DNA of 47,958 nucleotides from Bacteroidota bacterium (GTDB lineage: Bacteria; Bacteroidota; Bacteroidia; Chitinophagales; Chitinophagaceae), in assembly GCA_025363385.1 (NCBI GenBank), contig JANYEA010000110.1:1-47958 (forward strand), read 5' to 3'. The notes under the pieces are model-generated. The model saw only the letters and a program-made list of their open reading frames with translations. It was not told where the DNA came from and made no database searches. Below, in pieces: positions 1 through 8,863 of the stretch; position 1 is the stretch's first letter, and every line of letters begins with the position of its first letter. The position numbers and the translations under genes are program-made.

Positions 1-2
1 CT

Positions 3-134
3 GCTGAATATGAATACAGGTTCAACAGAAGAAACAGAAGGAAGGGATTATTCAATGATGTTTTACAAAGAATGATTCATCAAATTCCACATCCTTACAA
101 CTACCTAAAAACACTTTGCGTTTATAATACCTAA
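3..134 (+). CDS. IS1595/ISXO2-like transposase, C-terminal fragment
   Basis: This reading frame is open from the window edge and ends at TAA, giving 43 residues. It contains the motif EYRFNRRNRRKGLF, which resembles the end of the DDE transposase domain in ISXO2-like (IS1595 family) elements, where a Y/W-R-F-N-R-R motif follows the last catalytic residue. The N-terminal zinc ribbon and the catalytic DDE residues would lie outside the window. It cannot be judged whether the gene is intact. The family call is from motif memory, not a search. Confidence 0.7.
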   Translation, partial: AEYEYRFNRRNRRKGLFNDVLQRMIHQIPHPYNYLKTLCVYNT

Positions 135-143
135 TCCTATAAA
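7..143. repeat. 137-bp terminal inverted repeat, left copy
   Basis: Identical, in inverted orientation, to the last 137 bases of the window. Read base by base, I found no mismatch. It consists of IS transposase tail plus the short stretch between its stop codon and the presumed IS end. Confidence 0.95.
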
Positions 144-194
144 ATATTTAAAAAAGGATATTTGTGAAAAGTAGAATAGAATTTGTGAGCAGTA

Positions 195-225
195 ATAAAA
201 AAAAGCCCTGCATTCGCAAGGCTTT
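195..225 (-). terminator. Rho-independent terminator of the sensor kinase gene
   Basis: On the minus strand a GC-rich hairpin (AAAGCC / GGCTTT, extended by TGC / GCA with one bulge) is followed by a run of eight or more T. It lies about 110 bases beyond the sensor kinase stop codon. Confidence 0.75.
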
Positions 226-335
226 AGGATTTCAATTCCCCCCCGGTTATTGAAACTATGGTAAAATTATAGGGAATACATGTAAGAATAGCATCTACTT
301 TGTGAACAGCCCATATTATTTTGTGAAATGGCTTA

Positions 336-3300
336 TTAACTTACTAAAGGGATATAAAGTAACACTTTAGTTCCGCTATCAATTCCATGTTCGTCGTTTA
401 AGTCAACAAAACTTACTGTAATGTTTTGCTCTTTCCCTTGATTTAATAATTCCAGTCTTCGCTGTGTTGCCCCAGTAGCAAAGCTTGTATGCTTTTTTTC
501 TCGCATACGATTTATTTCGTAAGATCTTTTTCGCCCAATACCATTATCAGTAATTACACATAACAAAGTATTGTCATTGAATAATGAAAATGTTAATGAT
601 AATTTCTTTTCGCCCAATTTATGCATCAATCCATGTTTAATAGCATTCTCTACATACGGTTGAATTAACATGGCTGGGATACGTATATTATAAGTATATA
701 ACATGTCGGCCACTTTGATTTCATATTCAAAATATTCTTCAAATCGAAGTGCTTCTAATTCAAGATATAGCTTTAATGAGCGCAATTCATCATCTAAAGG
801 AATGGCTACTTTATTACTTTGATCAAGAATTAACCTCATCAGGTCGGCGAACTTTCCCAAATAGGTATTCGCTTGTTTTTTATCATTCAATAAAATAATC
901 TCCTGAATAGAGTTAAGTACATTAAAAATAAAATGCGGGTTCATTTGAGCTTTTAATGCACTTAATTGTGAATTTCGAATATCATCCAACACACGTACTT
1001 TTTCAATTTCTTCTACATTTTTCTTTTTGAGTAAATTAATTCTATTATTATAAAACAAATAAGAGGCAACCAATAAGAAAAGAGAAGATATAAATATTAC
1101 CCATCCCCGCTTCCACCATTCTAGTTCAATCTGAAAACCTATCTTGGCATTTTCTTTACTGATTAATCCATCTTCATTTAACACTCTTGCTTCAAACAGA
1201 TAATTTCCTGAAGGTAGAGATGCATACCTAATTATATTTTGAGAAGCACTTGCACTAACCCAATTAGTATCTGATCCAATTAAACGATATTGAAACGTAA
1301 AACCACCCGAGCTTTTAATAGATATTCCCTGCAATGCAATTGAGATTGTATTCATTGAATGAGGCAGTATTATTTCTGAACTGTCTTCCATTTTTTTACC
1401 ATCAACACTAAAAGAATTAATAAAAATATTTGGAGCTTCTCTATTGATTGGGTCAATAGTTTCCGGAAAAAATTGAATTCCTTTTGAAGTGGCTAAATAA
1501 ACAGTATCTCTCAGTACAACTACATCGTACAATTCTTGTTTAGCAGCATTATTTGCAATTACTAATTTGGTGAATTGATGGGTTCTGATATCATATCCTT
1601 GTACCGCACCTGGCATAATCATCCAAATGGCATCCTCGTCTGTTGCTATTCTTTTAACCCTGTTACTCAATAATCCTTTTTGTTGGGTGAGGTGTTGAAC
1701 CACTTTTTTATTCTTAACAAGGTACAATCCTTGATTAATTGTAGCTATACACATGGTACCATCACTCAGCTCTGCAAAATGAAATGCAATGATTGGTTGC
1801 TTGGTTTCGGGGTCATTAAAAATTTTCCACTGATGATTTTCATGAAATTGCAAGCCATCCACAAAACCTGCCCACAAAATTTTTTCACTCTCCTGATACC
1901 AGATCCCCTTATTTCTTTGCTTCAATAAGAAGGCACTTTGATATTGGCTTTTAACAATTTTCAAGATTGAATCTTGTTCAGTATTAAATTCTTTCTTAAT
2001 TATTTTATTGAAATAAGCTGGATTTTTGTAAACTGAAGCAACCAAAGCATTTCCAGAGCTAAATATTACCCCATCCTTTCGAAAAAAATAATCCTTTGCT
2101 GAAGAGCCAAAATTTTTCTCTTCATATTTCCCCGTTTTTAAATCAAGTACATCTGTTAACAATTTCGACAAATACAATTTATTATTTACAGAGTCGTACT
2201 CCATGGCTTGTATGAATCGCTCATACAATTGCTTGATCTTGTGTACCGGCCGATTTGTGAATTTTTTATATTCAAAAATCTCTCCTGCAATGGAAGCCGC
2301 AAATAATATTCCGTTTTTCCCAATTTTAATATTACTAACACCATCTGTTTTTAATCCCAATTCAATTCCACCAGAAATCCAAATATTCAAATCAGGAATT
2401 TGAAAAATTCCATTTTTTAAAGTGCAGATCCAAATGCTCCCCTCTTTAGTTTTAAGAATTCCAGAAATTGATTCATTCTTTAAAAAATATTTCTGAACAT
2501 AATAACCATTTACATTTTTTTTAACCCATAATAAACCGACTTCAGTTCCAATAAATAGGTTTCCGGCATCGTCGTCATAAACCGATAATGGATACAATTT
2601 TAATTGTTGCAAAATTGCAGAAACAGGATGTACATAAAGGCCTCCATTATTATAATAATACAAGAAGGGTTGCTTGTCGTTTGGATTCCTTCTTTGTAAC
2701 CCAAGGGTTTGCCTATTTTTAAAAGAAGTGTAAAACTGAAATTGATTCACAAGTTTAGATTTCAAGTTGCGGGTTCCATCCAGATCATAAATAGGTATCA
2801 GTTTGATAGAATTATCTGATTCGAGAGAGAATAGTTGTGCATGATTCAACAATGTAAATACTATTTTCCCATCAAACATTTTTGCAACAGCCTGTTTTGG
2901 ATTAACATCATCTACTATTTTTTCCGGCTTTTCTTTCTGATCTTTAAATCGATAGATATAGTTTTCATTATTATCAATGATGAGATCATTGTTATTGTCG
3001 ATGGTAAAATCTGCTAATTGGGTCTTATAATACTTTTCCCATGGTTGATACGAATAAACCGAATCTCCCTTTGCATAAAATATTTGTCCGCTAAAATTAT
3101 TAAACCACATTTTTCCATCCCGGTCTTCTATCAAACCACTTACAGATGCACCTCTTGAATTGGTATTATTAAAAAGAAAAAAACTATTCCCATCATACCG
3201 CACTAATCCTGCATCGGTTCCTATCCATAAAAAACCTTTTTTATCTTGTCTTAAACTATAGATCTCATTAGAGGGAAGTCCGTTTGATACATCATAATGT

Positions 3301-3386
3301 ATATAGGAAGGTTCCTGAGCAAATAATTTGTCAGAAAATAAAAACGATAAAGAGAAAAGAAAATAAAAGGTACTTCTGAAAAGCAT
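336..3386 (-). CDS. Exported-sensor histidine kinase, two-component propeller + Y_Y_Y + LytS-type kinase
   Basis: Membrane sensor kinase of 1016 residues. After a signal peptide come beta-propeller repeats of the two-component regulator propeller type (for example SLRQDKKGFLWIGTDAGLVRYDG), then a Y_Y_Y domain at about 685-750, one membrane helix at about 755-780 and a LytS/YehU-type histidine kinase (His_kinase, PF06580). The phospho-acceptor is H818 in NPHFIFN; ATP-binding residues are N914 (ENAIKHG) and D947 (DNGIG). I chose the ATG over an upstream TTG. This architecture normally pairs with a LytTR response regulator, and none is adjacent; the LuxR-type regulator nearby is a different class. 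Substrate sensed is unknown; many relatives sense envelope or carbohydrate signals. Confidence 0.88.
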   Translation of the reverse strand: MLFRSTFYFLFSLSFLFSDKLFAQEPSYIHYDVSNGLPSNEIYSLRQDKKGFLWIGTDAGLVRYDGNSFFLFNNTNSRGASVSGLIEDRDGKMWFNNFSGQIFYAKGDSVYSYQPWEKYYKTQLADFTIDNNNDLIIDNNENYIYRFKDQKEKPEKIVDDVNPKQAVAKMFDGKIVFTLLNHAQLFSLESDNSIKLIPIYDLDGTRNLKSKLVNQFQFYTSFKNRQTLGLQRRNPNDKQPFLYYYNNGGLYVHPVSAILQQLKLYPLSVYDDDAGNLFIGTEVGLLWVKKNVNGYYVQKYFLKNESISGILKTKEGSIWICTLKNGIFQIPDLNIWISGGIELGLKTDGVSNIKIGKNGILFAASIAGEIFEYKKFTNRPVHKIKQLYERFIQAMEYDSVNNKLYLSKLLTDVLDLKTGKYEEKNFGSSAKDYFFRKDGVIFSSGNALVASVYKNPAYFNKIIKKEFNTEQDSILKIVKSQYQSAFLLKQRNKGIWYQESEKILWAGFVDGLQFHENHQWKIFNDPETKQPIIAFHFAELSDGTMCIATINQGLYLVKNKKVVQHLTQQKGLLSNRVKRIATDEDAIWMIMPGAVQGYDIRTHQFTKLVIANNAAKQELYDVVVLRDTVYLATSKGIQFFPETIDPINREAPNIFINSFSVDGKKMEDSSEIILPHSMNTISIALQGISIKSSGGFTFQYRLIGSDTNWVSASASQNIIRYASLPSGNYLFEARVLNEDGLISKENAKIGFQIELEWWKRGWVIFISSLFLLVASYLFYNNRINLLKKKNVEEIEKVRVLDDIRNSQLSALKAQMNPHFIFNVLNSIQEIILLNDKKQANTYLGKFADLMRLILDQSNKVAIPLDDELRSLKLYLELEALRFEEYFEYEIKVADMLYTYNIRIPAMLIQPYVENAIKHGLMHKLGEKKLSLTFSLFNDNTLLCVITDNGIGRKRSYEINRMREKKHTSFATGATQRRLELLNQGKEQNITVSFVDLNDEHGIDSGTKVLLYIPLVS

Positions 3387-3441
3387 CAATAAATCTAAAG
3401 ATTCTGAGCGGATGAAAAGCTACTCTTTAAAAATTAATCAT

Positions 3442-4050
3442 TTATTCTTCCCATGCACCGGCACCTTCCCGCACCAATTCATAAGAATCTTTGGTACAAT
3501 CAATAATTGTGGATGGAACCATCCCCCCGATACCACCATCTACTACGATATCCACAAGATTCTTGAAATTCTCATAAATCAATTCTGGATCGGTATACTC
3601 TTCTACCATATCTCCCGGTAATGAGGCAGACAATATGGGATGTCCTAATTCCTGTACAATTGTTCTGGCTATATTATTATCTGGGATCCTCAGTCCGATG
3701 GTACTTTTCTTACTCTGCAAAATTTTGGGAACTTCTTTACTTGCAGGTAAAATAAAGGTATACGGACCGGGTAAATAGTTCTTCAGTAAACGATATAAAG
3801 GGGTGCCGATACTTTTGGTGTATTTACTCAAGTCGCTTAAATCGTGACAAACAAAACTTAATTGTGCTTTTGAAGGTTCTACGTGCTTGATCAATGCAAT
3901 ACGTGAAATTGCCTTTTGCTGAAAAATATCACATCCCAACCCATAAATGGTATCAGTTGGATAAATAATTACGCCACCTGATAATAAACAATCTACGATC
4001 ATTTTCAGGTACCTGGGGTTCGGATTATCTGGATGAACTTGCAATAACAT
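3442..4050 (-). CDS. YciO-like member of the Sua5/YciO/YrdC (threonylcarbamoyl-AMP synthase) family
   Basis: Protein of 202 residues covering a single YrdC domain. Visible motifs are HPDNP at 6-10, YPTDTIYGLG at 30-39 and PGPYTFIL at 94-101. The N-terminal HPDNP and overall length match E. coli YciO better than TsaC or Sua5. TsaC/Sua5 enzymes make threonylcarbamoyl-AMP for t6A37 of ANN-decoding tRNAs; YciO has weaker or unsettled activity. The KxR-type substrate motif near 55-65 is degenerate (KHVEPSKAQ), which supports YciO. Whether this is the only YrdC protein of the cell cannot be seen here. It ends about 55 bases before the sensor kinase start and could be co-transcribed with it. Confidence 0.85.
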   Translation of the reverse strand: MLLQVHPDNPNPRYLKMIVDCLLSGGVIIYPTDTIYGLGCDIFQQKAISRIALIKHVEPSKAQLSFVCHDLSDLSKYTKSIGTPLYRLLKNYLPGPYTFILPASKEVPKILQSKKSTIGLRIPDNNIARTIVQELGHPILSASLPGDMVEEYTDPELIYENFKNLVDIVVDGGIGGMVPSTIIDCTKDSYELVREGAGAWEE

Positions 4051-4106
4051 AGGAAAATCAATCTATTACAAAGTTAATTGATAACAGCCCTAATAATCCA
4101 CTAAAT

Positions 4107-4137
4107 AAAAAGAGGTGGCAAAAAGCCACCTCTTTTT
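4107..4137. terminator. Strong hairpin, bidirectional terminator shape
   Basis: Perfect 13-base arms (AAAAAGAGGTGGC and its complement) around a 5-A loop, with T runs on both strands. It lies upstream of the yciO-like start and of the response regulator, so it ends no annotated gene on either strand. It may end an unannotated minus-strand transcript from the interval. Confidence 0.6.
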
Positions 4138-4245
4138 GGTTTGTAACCCCCAATGAAACTGTTTACCTAGAAAGGTGTATTGGTAATAGCCAACTGCAGT
4201 TTATCCATGGTAAAAGTAGGGGGGGCCATGTTATAAAACAACGTA

Positions 4246-4273
4246 GAAAACACCGAATTTTTACGGTGTTTTC
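4246..4273. repeat. Inverted repeat upstream of the response regulator
   Basis: Ten-base perfect arms (GAAAACACCG / CGGTGTTTTC) around an 8-base AT loop, about 135 bases before the response regulator start. It could be a terminator-like stem without a good T run, or an operator. Confidence 0.55.
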
Positions 4274-4407
4274 ACCCTATTAATTCAGTTAAAAAACCAT
4301 CGTAAATTTAAAATACTTATGAGAATTTCGTAATGCGATTTTAGCAGCTTATTTATCGGTTACCCCTGAACAGATATCTCTGTTGCTATTTTTAGAAAAC
4401 TAACGCT

Positions 4408-5061
4408 ATGACTAAAATTGCTATCGTGGATGATCATATCCTCTTTAGAAGGGGATTGTCTATTATCATCAATTCATTTGCTGAGTACAAAATAATTTCT
4501 GAAGCCAGTAATGGCAAGGAGTTTGTAAATAGTTTAAATCCGAATAATTTACCTGGGATTGTATTATTAGATATTACAATGCCCGAAATGAATGGTTACG
4601 AAACAGCCAGATGGTTGTTTACACATTACCCGGGCATTAAAGTTTTAGCGCTTAGTATGCTAAATGAAGAAAAGGCAATCATTAAAATGCTGAAAAATGG
4701 GGCTAAGGGATATATTTTAAAAGATAGTGAACCCCAAGAATTAAGAACAGCCCTAGACAGCATTGTTGTAAAAGGTATCTACCTCAATGAACTCATGTGC
4801 TCTAATATCATCCATTGTATGAATAATCAATTTGAAGAAGACCAGGAATCTTTTAAAAGAAGAACCGAATTAACTGAACGTGAATCAGAATTTCTAAAAC
4901 GTGTTTGTAGCGATATGTCGTACAAACAAATAGCTGATACCATGTTTCTAAGCCCAAGAACCATCGATGGTTACAGAGACGCATTGTTTCAAAAACTAAA
5001 TGTGCAAACCCGTATTGGTTTAGTATTGTATGCCATCAGAAACGATATCGTAAGTATTTAA
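4408..5061 (+). CDS. NarL/FixJ (LuxR-type) response regulator
   Basis: Cytoplasmic transcription regulator of 217 residues. The receiver domain (about 1-125) has the acidic pair D8-D9, the phosphorylation site D55 in LLDITMPE, S83 and K105. A GerE/LuxR helix-turn-helix follows at about 150-215 (LTERESEFLKRVCSDMSYKQ... motif, then SPRTIDGYRD). It stands alone in its orientation. Its cognate kinase would be a HisKA_3-type enzyme, which is not in the window; the nearby sensor kinase is LytS-type and so an unlikely partner, though not excluded. It ends before a hairpin shared with the converging korB gene. Confidence 0.93.
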   Translation: MTKIAIVDDHILFRRGLSIIINSFAEYKIISEASNGKEFVNSLNPNNLPGIVLLDITMPEMNGYETARWLFTHYPGIKVLALSMLNEEKAIIKMLKNGAKGYILKDSEPQELRTALDSIVVKGIYLNELMCSNIIHCMNNQFEEDQESFKRRTELTERESEFLKRVCSDMSYKQIADTMFLSPRTIDGYRDALFQKLNVQTRIGLVLYAIRNDIVSI

Positions 5062-5083
5062 GATTTTACAGTTGGAACAAAGA

Positions 5084-5116
5084 AAAGCCCCATTCATTTA
5101 ATTGATATGGGGCTTT
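5084..5116. terminator. Shared terminator between response regulator and korB
   Basis: Ten-base arms AAAGCCCCAT / ATGGGGCTTT flank a 13-base loop between two converging genes. T-rich sequence follows on both strands, so it can end transcription from either side. Confidence 0.75.
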
Positions 5117-5134
5117 CACTATTAATTATTATTA

Positions 5135-6172
5135 TTAAACTATTTCCCAAACTTCTTTACCGCGGATCAATTTATCTAAATCGCCCTTGCCTTTTGAAGC
5201 AATGGTTTCTTCAATTTGCATGGCCATATCATCTTCATAGCATGCTCTATCAGTTTGATAAAAAACACCAAACGGACGCGGGAAATGCTTGCCAGATTTA
5301 TTTGGGTCATCAAACATTCTTACCAAGGCCTGAGCTTTGTAAAAATCTTGTTCATCATGGATCCACAGATCATCTAAACTAATAGTTCCATCCAGGTCTA
5401 CCACTACTGGCTTCATTCCCTCAATCTTAATACCATATTGCTGATTGGCACCAAAAACCAGTGGCTTACCGTGTTCTAAATATAAACCCTGTTCAGCTTT
5501 GGTTGCTTTTTCAGTAAAGATTTCATAAGCTCCATCATTAAAGATGTTACAGTTTTGATAGATCTCTAAGAATGATGAGCCTTTGTGCTGATTGGCACGT
5601 GTTAACATGTATTGTAAATGCTTGGGATCACGATCCATACTTCTTCCAATAAAAGTTGCATCAGCACCTAATGCCAATGCTAAAGGATTAAATGGATGAT
5701 CAATACTTCCGAACGGACTAGATTTTGTAACCTTGTGTTGCTCTGATGTTGGTGAATACTGACCCTTTGTTAAACCATAGATCTGGTTATTAAACACCAA
5801 TAAATTTACGTCCAGATTTCTACGAAGCATGTGTATAGTGTGGTTACCACCAATGCTCATACTATCGCCATCTCCCGAAACAATCCATACACTTAATTCT
5901 GGGCGACTAGCTTTTAAACCACTTGCAATGGCTGTGGCACGACCATGAATGCTGTGCATCCCGAATGTATTCATATAATAAGGGAAACGACTACTACATC
6001 CAATACCACTTATAATGGCAATATTTTCTTTTGGAACACCAATCGTTGGCATTACTTTTTGTACCTGAGCCAGAATAGAATAATCACCACATCCAGGACA
6101 CCAACGAACTTCCTGATCTGTTGCAAAATCTTTAGCGGTCAAAACAGGGGCCGCTGTTGCAGTTTCACTCAT
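5135..6172 (-). CDS. korB: 2-oxoacid:ferredoxin oxidoreductase, beta subunit
   Basis: Thiamine-pyrophosphate subunit of a 2-oxoglutarate (or other 2-oxoacid):ferredoxin oxidoreductase, 345 residues. Motifs: WCPGCGDY near residue 25, IGCSSRFPYY, HGRATAIASG, and the TPP/Mg motif GDGDSMSIGGNH. The usual 2Fe/4Fe-ligating Cys residues of the CPGCG region are present. Start: an upstream TTG would add eight residues; the ATG giving MSETATAAP is preferred. In most Bacteroidota korA (fused gamma-alpha subunit) lies immediately upstream in the same operon; here the upstream neighbour is an unrelated AhpD-like gene, so the catalytic partner must be encoded elsewhere. The exact 2-oxoacid cannot be fixed from this subunit. 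Confidence 0.88.
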   Translation of the reverse strand: MSETATAAPVLTAKDFATDQEVRWCPGCGDYSILAQVQKVMPTIGVPKENIAIISGIGCSSRFPYYMNTFGMHSIHGRATAIASGLKASRPELSVWIVSGDGDSMSIGGNHTIHMLRRNLDVNLLVFNNQIYGLTKGQYSPTSEQHKVTKSSPFGSIDHPFNPLALALGADATFIGRSMDRDPKHLQYMLTRANQHKGSSFLEIYQNCNIFNDGAYEIFTEKATKAEQGLYLEHGKPLVFGANQQYGIKIEGMKPVVVDLDGTISLDDLWIHDEQDFYKAQALVRMFDDPNKSGKHFPRPFGVFYQTDRACYEDDMAMQIEETIASKGKGDLDKLIRGKEVWEIV

Positions 6173-6282
6173 TTGATAGATTTTATATAAGGACAAAACA
6201 ATGGAATCAAAATATTGCCGCTAAAGTTACGATATTAAAGGGTAGTAAACCGCTAAAAATACATCTTAACTTTAATTTTTGG

Positions 6283-6627
6283 CTATCCTTTCAATAGCTC
6301 TTCCCAAAATTCAGCAGCCCTTCTTGTATGAGGTATCACAATGGTTCCTCCCACAATATTGGCTACTGCAAAAATTTCATACAATTCTTCTGTACTCACT
6401 CCTAGCTCAAAACACTTGCCTAAATGGTATTTGATGCAATCATCACAACGTAATACCATGCTCGAAACCAATCCCAACATCTCTTTGGTCTTTTTATCCA
6501 AAGCCCCGGCATCATAGGTGTTGGTATCCAAATTCCATAGCCTTTTCATCACCAGGTTATTCTTATCCAATATCACTTCGTTCATCCGCTCACGATAATC
6601 GTTGAACTCATTTACTAATTCGCTCAT
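6283..6627 (-). CDS. Carboxymuconolactone decarboxylase / AhpD-like protein
   Basis: Small alpha-helical protein of 114 residues with the AhpD-like signature C61-D-D-C64 followed by H68 (RCDDCIKYH). Members with this CxxC-x3-H motif are typically thiol-peroxidase-like or alkylhydroperoxidase proteins rather than true decarboxylases. It lies 110 bases upstream of korB in the same direction and may share its transcript, which would fit protection of an oxygen-sensitive iron-sulfur enzyme; that link is inference. The S9 peptidase gene diverges from it 73 bases away. Confidence 0.85.
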   Translation of the reverse strand: MSELVNEFNDYRERMNEVILDKNNLVMKRLWNLDTNTYDAGALDKKTKEMLGLVSSMVLRCDDCIKYHLGKCFELGVSTEELYEIFAVANIVGGTIVIPHTRRAAEFWEELLKG

Positions 6628-6709
6628 TATTTAGATTTTGGAAGTAAAAATACTAACAGAACCTTTGCGTTGGCCATTTATTTGTACTTTAAACTTATAA
6701 ATGATCTAC

Positions 6710-8863
6710 ATGAAAAAAATTTGTTTAGTATTCCTCCTTATCGGCTTTCAACAAGCATTTGCACAGGACGGCAAAGAACCCATTAAGGTGTCCGACATGT
6801 TAAAAATCAAACAGTTAAGTGCCGTTACCATTAGCCCCGATGGAAGTCAGGCTGCTTTTGTGGTAAATAGTATTGAACCTGAAGCCGATAGTAAATGGGA
6901 ATCGAAATACCTGAACCAATTATATTTAGTAAAAACAGACGGTTCTGCAGATCCAAAAGCTTATACTTTCAAAGACAATGCCTCTCAACCATCCTGGAGC
7001 CCCGATGGTAAACAACTGGCTTTTGTTCGGGTAATAGATACGAAGCCCCAGATCTTTTTAATGTCGCTTTCGGGAGGAGAGCCCATACAATTTACCAAGT
7101 TTAAATACGGTGCATCTAACCCAAAATGGAGCCCAGATGGCAAACAGATCTTATTCTCTGCCGCCATTAGTTTAAGAGAGCTTTTAAAAGATACCACACT
7201 GAATCCGAAAAAAGAGATCCCAAAATGGCCTTACGAAAAACCAGGATTTGATCAGAATCAGCAGTTGATTGCCAATAATGCCAAGCCCGACCCAGATGGA
7301 AACTTAGATGAAATAAGGGCTTATCTCGACAATAATGCGAATGATAAGAAGGCCAAAGTGATCAATAAATTAAACTTCCAGGAAGAAAGCACCACTAGTG
7401 CTGAAATATCTTTCAACCATTTTTTTATTGCCCCAATTGCTAATGGTAATCAAACTTCTGCTGTAACGCATGGATTTTACAGATATACATCGGCAGATTT
7501 TACACCCGATGGAAAACAGTTGATCATTACTGGAAATAGAGATTCATTGCAACACCCCGACCGGGCTTTAGAATCGGAGATTTATATATGTCAATCAGAT
7601 GGCAGCAACCTGCAAAAAATACTGGGTGCCAAGGGTATGCAATACAATAGTGCCAAACTATCTCCTTCCGGAAAATGGCTGGCATTTCAATTTGGCAACA
7701 CTTCATTTGTAGATGTTCCACAATTGGCCTTCATGCCACTTAATGGTACAAGTAAAGACATTCAAGTGTTAGCTTTTGATCGAAATAAGGGTGGATTAAC
7801 CTGGACGGCCGACGAACAATGGATCTATTTCACTGCTCAATCAAACGGCGGACAACCTCTTTACCGCATTAATATCAGCAGTAAAAAAGCAGAGGCCTTA
7901 TCTGATTTTAATTCGGGTATCCTTTCTTTTGATATAAATAAAAATCAATTGGTGTATGTAAAAACGGAAGTCAACAATCCCTCAGAGTTATATTTCTCAG
8001 ATCTAAGTATGAAGAAATCGAACCTCGCGAGCAGTTTTAATTCAGGCTGGCTGGCCAATAAGCAATTATCCTACCCCGAAAAAATGAGCTTTGTAGATGA
8101 GAAAGAGTTAACTGTAGAGTATTGGGTAATGAAGCCAATAAATTATGAAGCCGGAAAAAAATATCCTGCAATTCTAGATATTCATGGCGGACCATCTGCT
8201 ATGTGGGGACCAGGCGAACTTTCCATGTGGCACGAGTTTCAATACTATGCTTCCAAGGGCTATGCCGTTGTGTATGGCAACCCCAGAGGGTCTGGCGGAT
8301 ATGGTTCTGCTTTTTTAAGAGCCAATATCAACGATTGGGGTAAGGGGCCCACTTTTGATGCACTTACTTATTTGGATAAATCGGTGGACCTGGGGTTTAT
8401 CGATACTTCAAGATTAGCAGTAACTGGCGGATCTTATGCAGGTTATCTGGTAGCATGGATTGTAGGGCATGATCAAAGATTTAAGGCCGCTTGTTCTCAA
8501 CGTGGGGTATATGATCTCTCTACTTTTTTCGGAGAGGGCAATGCCTGGCGTCTGGTGCCAAATTATTTTGGAGGTTATCCTTGGGAAACCGCCACTAAAG
8601 CCATTTTGGAAAGGGAATCGCCCATTACCTATGTTACCGATATGCATACCCCTTATATTATATTTCATGGCGAAAACGACCTGAGAACGGGTGTAATTCA
8701 GGGTGAGATGTTATATCGAAGTCTAAAAATTTTGGGTAGAACCGTAGAATATGTGCGTCATCCGGGTGGAACACATGAGTTAACCCGCACTGGTAACAAC
8801 CGTCAGAGGATCGATCAGATGCTCAGAACCTTGGAGTTTTTTGAACGATTCATCAAACATTAA
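6710..8863 (+). CDS. Exported S9 family peptidase (prolyl oligopeptidase type)
   Basis: Serine peptidase of 717 residues. An N-terminal signal peptide (KKICLVFLLIGF... AFAQ) sends it to the periplasm. TolB/WD40-like propeller repeats follow (ISPDGSQAAF, SWSPDGKQLAF, KWSPDGKQILF), then the alpha/beta hydrolase catalytic domain from about 480. The triad is S575 in GGSYAG, D657 in HGENDLRTG and H689 in GGTHELT. Acylaminoacyl peptidases and dipeptidyl peptidases share this layout, so the precise specificity is open. I chose the second Met over the one three codons upstream because it begins a normal signal peptide. Its stop codon overlaps that of the converging amidase gene. Confidence 0.92.
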   Translation: MKKICLVFLLIGFQQAFAQDGKEPIKVSDMLKIKQLSAVTISPDGSQAAFVVNSIEPEADSKWESKYLNQLYLVKTDGSADPKAYTFKDNASQPSWSPDGKQLAFVRVIDTKPQIFLMSLSGGEPIQFTKFKYGASNPKWSPDGKQILFSAAISLRELLKDTTLNPKKEIPKWPYEKPGFDQNQQLIANNAKPDPDGNLDEIRAYLDNNANDKKAKVINKLNFQEESTTSAEISFNHFFIAPIANGNQTSAVTHGFYRYTSADFTPDGKQLIITGNRDSLQHPDRALESEIYICQSDGSNLQKILGAKGMQYNSAKLSPSGKWLAFQFGNTSFVDVPQLAFMPLNGTSKDIQVLAFDRNKGGLTWTADEQWIYFTAQSNGGQPLYRINISSKKAEALSDFNSGILSFDINKNQLVYVKTEVNNPSELYFSDLSMKKSNLASSFNSGWLANKQLSYPEKMSFVDEKELTVEYWVMKPINYEAGKKYPAILDIHGGPSAMWGPGELSMWHEFQYYASKGYAVVYGNPRGSGGYGSAFLRANINDWGKGPTFDALTYLDKSVDLGFIDTSRLAVTGGSYAGYLVAWIVGHDQRFKAACSQRGVYDLSTFFGEGNAWRLVPNYFGGYPWETATKAILERESPITYVTDMHTPYIIFHGENDLRTGVIQGEMLYRSLKILGRTVEYVRHPGGTHELTRTGNNRQRIDQMLRTLEFFERFIKH

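Larger units (their letters stand above)
1..143 (+). mobile_element. Right end of an IS1595/ISXO2-like insertion sequence (partial)
   Basis: The first 143 bases hold the 3' end of a transposase gene and a few bases of flank. The same 137 bases (from position 7 onward) recur, inverted and identical, at the far right end of the window. The two copies diverge right after TCCTATAAA, which I take as the boundary of the element. The rest of the IS lies outside the window. The family assignment rests only on the transposase tail. Confidence 0.75.
4051..4407. other. Gene-free interval with two hairpins
   Basis: The 357-base gap between two divergent genes holds a strong bidirectional hairpin and a second inverted repeat (both listed separately). 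Between them, on the minus strand, is a 20-codon ATG ORF at 4167-4229 that I do not recognise and do not call as a gene. A run of seven G occurs just upstream of its start. Confidence 0.7.

Noticed and set aside
4167..4229. 20-codon minus-strand ORF
   Set aside because: Begins MAPPTFTMDKLQ, lies between two hairpins, but no ribosome-binding or family evidence; kept only as a note in the gap entry.
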